DNA of 64,000 bases from NCBI GenBank assembly GCA_028583415.1, contig CM053270.1:61097117-61161116 (forward strand), given 5' to 3'. Of this stretch, positions 1 through 8,738 are shown piece after piece; position 1 is the first letter of the stretch, and each line of letters starts with the position of its first letter. The DNA is from Protea cynaroides (Eukaryota; Streptophyta; Magnoliopsida; Proteales; Proteaceae). Under the pieces are notes generated by a model. The model saw only the letters and a program-made list of their open reading frames with translations. It was not told the DNA's origin and did not search any database. The translations under genes were made by a program, and so were the position numbers.

Positions 1-253
1 TGATTGTATGTCTCACACTAATCCTTTGTCATTCCTCTTTAGGTGTTCTTGTATAACATCCAGACCAATAGCAGAACATTTACTGTATGGTTTTTTTTTT
101 CAGTTCTTACTATTTTGGTTTTGAACCTCCATTGCTAAGAGATCAAATCGATACTGATTTGTGTTGGATCTGTATCTCAGGGATTTTTGGGCTATCAATG
201 AATTTCAAACCATTCACACCAAGATCAACTGACTTGCTGATTAACAATGTCTG

Positions 254-255
<2 letters not shown>

Positions 256-340
<85 letters not shown>
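256..340. repeat. (TA)n microsatellite
   Basis: About 42 uninterrupted TA units. It gives tyrosine/isoleucine open frames on both strands, which are artefacts. It lies in what is probably intronic or spacer sequence of the CACTA element. Confidence 0.97.
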
Positions 341-342
<2 letters not shown>

Positions 343-588
343 AAGTTATGTGAAAGAAAGAGAAAATAAAAGAAAGATTAGCCAAACATAAGAAGGAAGG
401 TTTTTCTTAAATAGTACTTACATTAGGCACTTTTGAACACTTCTGCACAAGGAAACAAAAGATTGTCATGAATCAATAACTGGAAAGAATTCAAAGGTTG
501 AAATCTATAGAGAGTGTATTGCTTCTGAAATTTACTTTATCTTTTTTGCATAAATATGTCATTTGAAATCCTTCAATGTAAATTGCAG

Positions 589-1055
589 GCTGAGATGGAC
601 AGTGCTCTCAATGATAAACCTGAAGATCAACAAAATGACAAGACAGTAAAGGAAACTATTTTTACATCTGTCATTGGACCAGATAATCATGGTCGAATGC
701 GGATGATTAGTCATGATCCGACCCCTAAAGATTTATATGGGACAGTCGCAATGCGAGACGCAAACTTGGCAAAGGTGAATGAGCAACTATGTGGAAAAAT
801 CTCAAAGTTGGAGAATGAAATGACTCGGAAAAAACAAACAATGGAAGAAAGGTTAGCTCAAATGCGGGAAGAAATGACATCCCAATCATATATGTTGACT
901 CAATTAATGCGGGAACGGCAAAATCATGCGAGTCGGGTATATGTTTATTTAATTTCTTTTGAATGCTCTCTCTCATTCCCATCTTAACTTTTGTATACTA
1001 ATTTTTTATCTCCCCCTCTCTTCCTTTGCAGTGGATTACCTTTGACAACTATTGA
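589..1055 (+). CDS. CACTA element gene, last two exons (coiled-coil protein)
   Basis: An acceptor (AATTGCAG, ending at 588) opens an exon 589..936 of exactly 116 codons. A GTATAT donor follows at 937, and an acceptor ending CTTTGCAG at 1031 leads to a last exon 1032..1055 that encodes seven residues and TGA. The exon has a stretch rich in Lys, Glu, Met and Gln (around ISKLENEMTRKKQTMEERLA) that should form a coiled coil, as in the C-terminal part of plant En/Spm-type element proteins. The catalytic DDE domain is not in the window, so I cannot say whether this belongs to the TNPD-like transposase or to a TNPA-like accessory protein. The frame is open and the splice sites look sound, so this end could be functional. 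The exon model is by eye. Confidence 0.6.
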
Positions 1056-1717
1056 AAGGAGTGATATGATGTAGATAATTAGTTACAGTCAATAAAGAAA
1101 TTTCTATTTCTTATCATTTGTTGGACAGCTTGAAATTGTAGACATACAGTTTGAAGTTTTAACCTTGGACATCTTTGAATTATGCTCTTTATTAATAGGT
1201 TTATCACTACTTCTGTTATGCTATTATACATGATTTAGGCTTAAGCAGGACCAACTCTTGGAAATGGATTATTACAGTACAAGTTACTGCTAGTAGAGGA
1301 TGCAGTCAAGACAAGAGGAACCTTTTCAATGATCCCACAATACGTTGAAGATTGTCAACTCCCAAAAGCATTGGATCCTACATTGGTGGTGGGTATATAT
1401 GGATCGTTCTAGGCAAAAGTCAATGTAAAAGAAATCAAAAGATGTAATTGTTAGGTTGTCTTTTGTTGTAAACATTATCTTGATTGAAGAAAGATTTTTT
1501 TATATTTTTATTTGTTTGTTAATGAAGAGGATTATTAATGTTAATGACAATGTGTTCAGGATTGTTAAAGTTGTGAGTTTATGATTATTGTACATATGAT
1601 GTTTTTGATGTGGAATGTGGTACAGGGAATGAATGTAAATGTGGATTATAAGAAATTTTTTTTATTAGAGAAAAAAAAATTCAAATGAATTTTATGTATA
1701 AAAAAAAAAAAAAAATT

Positions 1718-2120
1718 AACAACGGTTATAATAAACCGTCGTTAAAAATGACAATTTACCATCAGAAAATAGTATCTTATTCCAACAAAACAAAATTTCC
1801 GTCGTAAATACTTCTTATTACGACGTAATATTTCCGTCGTAAAAAATGATATACGACAGGAAAAAAATTCCCTCTTATATATCCAACCTTTTTATGTCGG
1901 TTTTGTCCCGTCGCTATTAAGAGTATTAACGATGGTTTTATATTACCGTCGTAAATATAGTTTTCCAGACGCCGACCAAATCCCGTCTTTAAAATTTACG
2001 ACGGCTACACTTATGACGGTAAGTGGAGTTTTTACGACGGTTTTTAACCGTCAGAAAAAATTTATTTGTGACGGTAAAAACCTTTTATGACGGAAAAAAA
2101 CCGTCGCAAAAAATGAAAAT
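1718..2120. repeat. CACTA subterminal motif array (CCGTCG / CGACGG)
   Basis: About a dozen or more short copies of CCGTCGTAAA-like motifs in both orientations (for example ACCGTCGTAAAT, TTACGACGG, TGACGGTAA) in about 400 bp directly inside the right end. En/Spm elements are known to have such subterminal repeats, bound by their TNPA protein and needed for excision. The motif core here is GACGG. Confidence 0.85.
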
Positions 2121-2130
2121 TGTTGTAGTG
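2111..2130 (-). repeat. CACTA right terminal inverted repeat
   Basis: Read on the minus strand this is CACTACAACAATTTTCATTT, the usual start of plant CACTA elements. The partner end is left of the window. Confidence 0.85.
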
Positions 2131-2141
2131 TTAGCGGTTCA

Positions 2142-2849
2142 TCACACCATTATGAATAGTGTGGAATTGGGGTGTGACAGCATACCTTGAATAGTATGAC
2201 CCCGTTTTATTATAGCTCCAAAGAACCTCTCTTTCCAATGAGGAACAGAGGAGGGGGTGGTTTCTATCTTGGGGAAAACTATGTCTAAGTTTCGACGAAA
2301 GAAATAGTAAATACCATTGGGTTTTGTTTTATGGGTCGAAGGTTCGTGCCAGGTCAGAACGTCCACATCGAACAGAAACTGGAAAAACCTCAATGTGGGG
2401 GGTTCTCGACATCGAAAGAAAAAGATGATAAAGGAATGAATGTGAGCCCAAGAGTTGGGCGGAAGCTGAGTAGGGGCTAGGCCATGGTAGCCCAGAATTT
2501 CAAAAACCAAAGGATAGCAAGGGAAACGGAAGCCGGACAAAAACATGTTGAGATTTACCACCATCCTATGAGAATAAGGGTGGCATGTCCGGTCCTCCGG
2601 GACAGGAACAATTAACTCAACAGAGTCAGGAACACGAAAGGTAGCCCTAAGATCCTGAAGTTTAGGTTCAGTTATGATGGACTTCACCGAGGAAGCCACA
2701 CAGAGACGACCAGCCTCATCGGAGATATTGTGGGAAGAGCTTTCAGGGTTACTACTGGAGCTCTCCCCACCCTGAGTATATTGCGGGGGGTGCGATCAAC
2801 GCAGGGTAGGCTCAGAAACACGACCAACGAAGGCTTTGTCGCGAGCCAT
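2142..2849 (-). pseudogene. Antisense gene of the Tat fragment (putative gypsy-type transposon domain), truncated
   Basis: A start codon at 2849 opens a short N-terminus with a TGA after about 17 codons. The same frame then continues through a Ser-rich linker into an open stretch from 2699 down to the CACTA junction. The central part (VNLNMFLSGFRF, FEILGYHGLAPTQLPPNSW) matches the plant family annotated as putative gypsy-type transposon (Transposase_28, PF04195), and also the homologue at 8939..9361 (VNLEMFKAGFHV, ADILGYYKVAPIQLMSNLW). It is antisense to its element. The C-terminal coiled-coil part seen in the other copy is absent because the CACTA element interrupts the gene. A GTAAGT donor lies at 2896 on the minus strand, but the implied leader intron (45 bp) is very short. 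The function of this family is unknown. Confidence 0.65.
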
Positions 2850-3050
2850 GACTGGTTAGCAAAGAAGTAAAAATAGAGGACAAGAGCGGAACTTACTCGG
2901 ATAACGTTCGGGTCACCGGAAACCTCTACGGAAAGAAGATGCCTTTGACGGAATTGGGAAGGCAGAGTCAGAAAAACTTTAGAGAGAAAGTCTTCGTGAA
3001 AAATTCTACAAGTAGCAGGTGCATGAGGAAGAAGACGAGAAGAAGGAAGA

Positions 3051-3060
3051 GATTTTTATA
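3051..3060 (-). promoter_or_regulatory. TATA box of the antisense gene
   Basis: TATAAAAATC on the minus strand, about 200 bp upstream of the start codon at 2849, followed by a TC-rich leader. A G-box-like CCACGTGT lies further upstream at 3403..3410. The same pairing of TATA box and CACGTG motif precedes the homologous gene at 8739. Confidence 0.5.
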
Positions 3061-3466
3061 GGTTTGCTGGCAGGTGGGTCACAGTCTGGCAGTCATGATG
3101 GTTCTCGAGCGTTGTGACTGATAGACTAGAGGCAGATGTGACGTTTTAGGGGGAAGCGACGCGTGGACAGATGCGATGATCGTTAAGAGGTGGGAGATAG
3201 GCACTGTTCAAAAGCAACGGCTCGATGGGAATGAAAACGGCATCAGGAGCATTTAAAAAAGGGATTAACTCTAATTATGGCGAAACGTTACAGGATTCAT
3301 GTCAGGGATACAGGCGCCATGTCGGGGATGCGGGCGTTCAAGTTTCGAAAAAAAAGGATAGATAAAGATAATCATGTCACGGAGAGGTCGGCGGAGGATC
3401 ATCCACGTGTTCAGAAGAGGATATTTTTCCTTAAAGATATGTCTCCTTCGACCGAAACGATGCGTA

Positions 3467-3483
3467 AGGAGACAAGGGGGTTC
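3467..3483 (+). other. Polypurine tract of the Tat fragment
   Basis: AGGAGACAAGGGGGTTC directly precedes the TG of the LTR, as expected for plus-strand priming. Confidence 0.6.
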
Positions 3484-4267
3484 TGTTAGGAAAAATAATG
3501 GTGGATGATTAAATCTAACCATAGAAAGAAAATTTCAGATGATCTTTCGGCAATGAGCACGTGGCATTTATCTAAGGTACATGGTATGAGAAGGAAGATA
3601 TTGCGAAAAATACTATAAGGAACCCGTGTTCGACCCTCTATGCTGACTCGGATAAGATGCGACTGATTGATGTGGGTTGTTGGGTCATTAATGGATTGTC
3701 ATTAATGCTCATAAATGCTGACAACAACCATAAATGCAAGGCATGCTGATTTGATCCGTCGAGTCACTAGATCTTGGTCCAAATCAGCTGATAGTCAAAA
3801 CCTTACTCTGTAAAAGCGCAAGGACAAAAACGGACATCTGAGGGTATGGGGAACATGGCCCAAAAGAGGGGTCGAAGAAGGTCGATGGGGGTCGAAAAGT
3901 GATTGACAAGACATTATCGCATGATTTAGGGGGTCGTAAGCATGCAGACCTATTGTATCCTAGATAGCTAATGATCAAAGTAGTGACAGGCATGGGAAAG
4001 CTTGCTTAAAAAAAATTTCAATTGAATCTATATATGTAATAAGAGAACATGAAATCAAAAATACTTGACCTCTGGAAAAAAATCTCTCTCATTCTGTTGT
4101 TATTGCTTTCAGTTGAGTTCATTCAGTATCTAAGTTCAGTAGGAAAGGAGATAGTATTGGTAAACAGTGTCTCAGGGAGCCCTTATTTTCTAAAGGAGCT
4201 CCATTGTTTCATTGAGAGTTCCATATTGTCTGTCCTGGTGATTCCATTCCGGATTCCAACGACAACA
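3484..4267 (+). repeat. 3' LTR of the plus-strand Tat fragment
   Basis: Starts TGTTAGGAAAA just after a polypurine tract and ends CCAACGACAACA, giving TG...CA ends and about 784 bp. A TATA box (TATATATG, 4029..4036) lies about 545 bp in, followed by a TC-rich stretch, as in a U3-R-U5 order. The partner LTR and the target duplication are outside the window, so the right end is provisional. Confidence 0.6.
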
Positions 4268-5540
4268 ATATTGGTATTATCTTTCTGAGAATGATGGAGG
4301 TTCCCACGTAAAATCCACTTCCCACCTCTTCATCCCTGACCATGGCATCTTTCGGTTATGCTGCTTGCTCAGAGCCATCTGTGTTTGATATGGTCTTAAA
4401 GCCCTATTTACATTGTGATTTTTTTGTCTTTTCAGTTAACTTATCTTTATTCTGTTGCAAGGAAGATCCCATTTATTACTTATCAAATTTTCATCTATAA
4501 ACTCATGTTCCTTAAATCTTCATTTTTCTTCGAGGTGCATCAACCTTCCAAGGTGTTGCGATCCTCTCATATTGAATCTATTGCAAAGCCGGTTGATGTT
4601 CAGACAATGAAATAATCAGATCACATCTCATGATTTGGTTGCCATTAAATGGTGTAGCTGCCATTAATCAATTTCACCTAATATTTGAAAAATAATTTTA
4701 CAACATAGTATAACAGTTTAACTTAAAACTGGTCCATCCATTTTCTATTTAAATTTTACTTGTAAATTGATTAAATGACATCTTAAGGATCAAGTCTTAA
4801 AATTTATACATGGATTATAAAAGATCGACCACCATTTTAAATTAGAGATTCGCAACTCTAGTATTGTAAACCCAATGATATTCACATCAAAAGGTTTTTA
4901 TTGAGTACTAAAACTTGTAGGCAGTTTGGAGACCAAAAAAAAAAAAAAAAAAATAGAGAAGTAAGAGATTTGGAGAGAGTGAGAGATTGTGTGTGTGTTA
5001 TGATTTTAGTTTAGGTTATGTTAAAGTTTGGAGCTTAGTTTAGATTAAAAATTAGGAAATTCTATTAGCCAAGAATTAACAGCTTTAAATGGTCCATCGA
5101 TGATTATGGTTGTATTCGGATTAAACGATAAACGGTGTGAAAATCTAAATCAAAATCGAACAATTTCCAAAACGGTTTATTTGTTCCAGTGTAAGTGATT
5201 CGGATTAACTTTGATAAACGGTTTCGGCAGCAGGCTTGCGGCGGTTTGTAGAGGCTTTGGGTTCTTGGGGCGGAAAAAACTCACAATTCTTGTAGTTCCT
5301 ACCGATCCGCTCCAAGGAAACATGTCGGTTTGTTTTGCATGAAGCTTTTTGGATCAGCCAATATTCAACGGTGACTTCATCAGTACCATACCATCTTTAC
5401 GGGTATCAAGCTAGACGTGACTGACAATTGGAGCCTAGAAATATCTTCCAATCAGTGGAGTTGAGACACTATTCCCACTTAAGTCCATAGGGTCTAATGT
5501 CAAGGGTCTAATGTCAAGCCGCGGGTCATTTTATTTTATT
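4268..5540. other. Gene-free AT-rich sequence with dispersed repeat modules
   Basis: No credible gene. Module 4639..4790 recurs at 45249..45395 (both contain ATTTTACAACATA and CAGTTTAACT). Module 5430..5515 recurs at 45440..45530 (both contain CCCACTTAAGTC and a GGGTCTAATGT tail). The modules are about 640 bp apart here but about 45 bp apart in the other copy, so this copy has gained sequence in between, including an A18 tract near 4937. Confidence 0.6.
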
Positions 5541-6722
5541 TTATTATTATTATTATTTTTTTTAAGAATATGTTAAGAAAAAAAATATTAAGAGAAAATT
5601 ATTTGGATTTTCCCCCATGTCGTTTATTACACAGATCTCCCCCCAGACATTTATTGATTTACACAAATCTCATTCATAAAATGAAACTAATAACACTTTA
5701 ATCCACTCTCTTTAGAAATGGTAACAATTATATTTTTTTAATACCAAAATACCTTTATTCTTTTGGATTATTTTTTACCCCTAATACTATTTAAGACAAC
5801 AAACTATTTCATTTGTAAAGGAAACCTCTATATAGTCTTCGTCTTCCTCTAGATTCATTCTCTGTAGCTTCAGGTTAGCTCATATATATCTTCTTCAAAA
5901 TATGTTTTCATTGCGATTTTCGTAAGCGATTTCTGCAAGGTGAGTCCCGCAACAATTGTTCTGTTGCTGGGCATATGCGACCAATGAATAAGAAAGCGAA
6001 AAAGAAGAGATGAGCATGAGAGCGGCAGAGAAGTGCATCACCACCTCCACCATCGTCGTTTCTTCCTTCTCGATCCCTCCCTCCACCACGGCTCCCAGTG
6101 GCTCCGCCGACAAAATGGCGCCGTCGTTTATTCTTCCTCGGTCCCTCCCTCCACCATGGCCCCCAATGGCTTCGCCTACAAAACGGCATCGCTGGCCGCC
6201 GCCTCATCACCAGCTTGCCACATGCAACACATACTCCCTTAATACTAAACCTTCTTGTTCCATTTTATTATTTGTGGATGTTATCATTGTGGTATTCGTT
6301 GAGTGTCCTTATCATTTTTTGTCAGGGAAATGTTCCAATATCTCTGAAACCTGCTTTGCTGTCTTTGTGGATTTCATGAGTTAAAACCAACTTTCTTTTC
6401 CCCCTTAAAAGAAACAAAAATTATGTCCAGGTTTTATGCATCGAAAAAACAAATCCATCTAGGTATTTTATTGTATTGAAATTAAAAAAAAAAGAAAAGA
6501 AAAGCAGAGCATTTTTTTTTATCCCGTGTACGAAAAAATTGACTTAGCAATGATTTTTTCATCATTATGCTTCCGAACAAGATATAATTATAATGCAAAA
6601 TGCATGACTGATATAACAGATATTAGACAATATCAAATAAAAGTACAATTAGAAGCAACCCACACACATGTAAAAAATAAATCAAGCTAATTGTTTCAGT
6701 CAAATTTCATACTCAGGGTCCG
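5541..6722. other. Gene-free sequence with a short GC-rich tandem duplication
   Basis: Mostly AT-rich. At 6060..6195 a segment containing CCCTCCCTCCACCA is duplicated in tandem with a period of about 68 bp. It produces short Ser/Pro-rich open frames in several phases, none of which I recognise. I see no splice-compatible gene model. Confidence 0.55.
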
Positions 6723-7123
6723 TGTCAGCGGCGGAGCCTGTAAAACAAGGACAACAGACAAAGGGGGGCGGGTCTTACGGCCCTAGGTTCTCCCCGATGC
6801 AAAGTTAGGAATTTGTGAACGATCAATGGGCCCGGGATCCGAGCCCACCTTTTATGTGGTGGGGCAAGGGAGAAGTCTTGGGTCCAAAGTGTCAGAGCGA
6901 GAATCCTAAGGATGAATAATTAATGTTTGCGTACCTGAATTCTCAGGATTTGATCTATTTATAATGAATAGTGTTTTTTTCTTAAATGCCGCTTTTGCCA
7001 TTTATTCACGTGCTTGGATTCGTAAGGATGTTCTCTTATATCCAATGAAGAACGTCCATGTGGCTCGCTGATTGAGTCCTAAGTGTCGCGGTTTTATTGG
7101 TGACGGGGCAGATTTCCCCAACA
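6723..7123 (-). repeat. 3' LTR of the minus-strand Tat element
   Basis: On the minus strand it begins TGTTGGGGAAATCTG and ends CGCCGCTGACA (401 bp, TG...CA). A TATA-like TATAAATAGATC lies on the minus strand around 6969..6956. The flanking five bases differ (GTCCG left, CTTGA right), so it is not a solo LTR with a duplication. No clear polypurine tract adjoins it on the internal side. Confidence 0.6.
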
Positions 7124-7237
7124 CTTGATTCGTTGCTCTGCTGAATCTGTAAGGTTTGGCTGAGCAAAGAAGAAGATTAGAAATTCGCCCCAATCACTTG
7201 CCTCGTTGCTCTGCTGAATCTGTGAGGTTCGATTGTG
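7124..7237. repeat. Short direct duplication next to the LTR
   Basis: A segment containing CGTTGCTCTGCTGAATCTGT occurs at about 7130 and again at about 7203 (72-bp offset), between the LTR and the tandem array. Confidence 0.7.
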
Positions 7238-7299
7238 CATAGATCCTGTTCTTCCCACCTTGGGGGAAGCCTTTTCCACGCCATTCGCGGGGTGGAAGA

Positions 7300-8340
7300 C
7301 CGCGATCGATGTGGGAAGTTGGGGTGTCGCAGATGCATTGATGGCAGGGTTGATGTGAAGGTGTCATCGTGGGCGGTGCAGCTAGTGCACGTCGGGCTTC
7401 CACGACAAATTTGACCGATGTGGTCACAGGGTGTACACGTGACCGATGCTTCCGTTGGAAGGCCGATGGGGCGGGCCAATGTGGGCGGCGCGACAAATAC
7501 ACATCGGGCCGATAAGAAAGTTCAGCGATGTGGTCATGGGATTTGCACGTGATCCATGCGGCTGTCGGAGGTCTGATGCATTGGAACCAATGTGGGCGGC
7601 GAGGCCAATACGCATCGGGCCGATAAGAAATTTGACCGATGTGGTCACGAGATTTGCATGTGACCGATGCAGTCGGAGGAGGTCCGATGCGTTGGAACTG
7701 ATGTGCTTGGCGTGGCCAATACACATCGGGTTTCCATGATAAATCTGGCCGATGTAGTCACGGGGTGTACACGTGACCGATTCTTCCGTAGGAAGTCCGG
7801 TGTGATGGGGCCGATGTGAACGGCGTGGCCAATACACATCGGGCTGATGAGAAATTTGACCGATGTGGTCATGGGATGTTCACGTGACTAATGCAGCCCT
7901 CGGAGGTCTGATGTGCTGGGACCGATGTGGGTGGCTCGGCCAATACACATCGGACCGATGAAAAATTTGACCGACGTGGTCACAGGATGTTCACGTAATA
8001 GATGCAGCCATCGGAGGTCAGACATACTGGGACAGATGTTGGCGGCGTAGCCAATACACATCGGGCTGGTAGGAGTTTTGACCGATGTGGTCATGGGGTG
8101 TACACGTGACTGGTGGTTCCGTAGGAAGTCCAATGTGATGGGGCCGATGCGGGCGGCGCAACAAATACACATCGGGCTAATGAGAAATTTGACCGATGTG
8201 GTCACGGGATGTTCATGTGACTGATGCAGCCGTCAGAGATCCAATGTGCTAGGACCAATGTGGGCAACGCGGCCAATACACATCGGGGCGATAGGAGTTT
8301 TGATCGATGCGGTCACGGGATGTATGCGTGATGGCTCGTG
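7300..8340. repeat. 111-bp tandem array (about nine copies) in the Tat 3' region
   Basis: The phrase TTGACCGATGTGGTCA and variants start at 7411, 7521, 7632, 7745, 7856, 7967, 8078, 8189 and 8300, a period of 110 to 113 and mostly 111 bp; a degenerate partial copy precedes them. Most units contain CACGTGACC-like and GGCCAATACACATCGG segments, that is an ACGT-core motif and a CCAAT box. Because 111 is a multiple of three, long repetitive open frames appear on both strands; these are artefacts. Tat elements are known for variable tandem repeats between pol and the 3' LTR. Here the array also lies directly upstream of the antisense gene's promoter. Confidence 0.93.
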
Positions 8341-8464
8341 GATCCGGATCCAGATCTGGACATGGGTTGGAGTCATGGATACCGCAATGCGGGACTTGAT
8401 GAACAGACCCAGGACTTATCATCGATAATAAATGCTGCTTCTTTGACGGTCCTATCGATAGGCG

Positions 8465-8520
8465 CCACGTGGAATTGTCCTTCTTGACCTGGGTGTCTTT
8501 CACTGGACTATTTATTTAAA
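8465..8520 (+). promoter_or_regulatory. Promoter of the Tat antisense gene: G-box and TATA box
   Basis: A perfect palindromic G-box CCACGTGG (8465..8472) is followed about 40 bp later by TATTTATTTAAA (8509..8520) as a TATA-like box. The start codon of the antisense gene is at 8739. A GTAAGT donor at 8652 suggests a leader intron ending shortly before the start codon. The plus-strand direction is opposite to the element's own transcription. Confidence 0.5.
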
Positions 8521-8738
8521 GGAGTGGGGGAAGCTGCCCCCCTTTGGATATCCATTCCTCAGGTCGTGGACGGAAGGCTCGGCATCGGTTTTGCTCGAAG
8601 GAATTTTCTTAACATCGGCCCAAGCTGTTCGGATTACCTCTTTCTTTTTCAGTAAGTGTTGCTTTCCTTGAACTGGTTTGTCGGTCCATTATGTGTAGAT
8701 TTCTGTAACCAATAACTGGTAGCGGGGGAGATACTGAT

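Larger units (their letters stand above)
1..2130 (+). mobile_element. CACTA (En/Spm-like) DNA transposon, right-hand part
   Basis: The window begins inside this element. Its right terminus is TGTTGTAGTG (2121..2130), the reverse complement of the CACTACAACA end that defines CACTA elements. The next three bases, TTA (2131..2133), would be the 3-bp target duplication; the left end is outside the window, so this cannot be confirmed. Contents are a TA repeat, the last two exons of an element gene, an AT-rich tail without further genes (1056..1717), and a 400-bp array of CCGTCG motifs. It interrupts the antisense gene of the neighbouring Tat fragment, so it is younger than that fragment. Confidence 0.88.
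2134..4267 (+). mobile_element. Tat-type Ty3/gypsy fragment: antisense gene, 3' UTR, 3' LTR
   Basis: Only the 3' part of a plus-strand element is present: an antisense gene (2142..2849), its promoter side (2850..3466), a polypurine tract and a 3' LTR. Tat-lineage elements often carry an extra antisense gene between pol and the 3' LTR, and the layout here fits. The left part, including pol, is beyond the CACTA insertion or lost. It runs opposite to the second Tat element at 6723..16150 and its LTR differs from that one, so it is another subfamily. Confidence 0.65.

Noticed and set aside
87..385. Open frames of tyrosine/isoleucine on both strands
   Set aside because: They are translations of the (TA)n microsatellite at 256..340.
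4049..4288. 79-codon Leu/Ile-rich open frame suggesting a membrane peptide
   Set aside because: It lies in the transcribed part of an LTR and its composition follows the TC-rich sequence there.
6010..6384. 124-codon Ser/Pro-rich open frame as a gene
   Set aside because: It spans a 68-bp tandem duplication, is open in several phases, and has no recognisable domain or gene structure.
7300..8340. CRISPR-like array
   Set aside because: Plant nuclear context; units are contiguous 111-bp repeats without unique spacers.
7177..8503. Many overlapping open frames of 60 to 176 codons on both strands
   Set aside because: They arise from the 111-bp tandem repeat, whose length is a multiple of three; no start context, splice sites or protein family.
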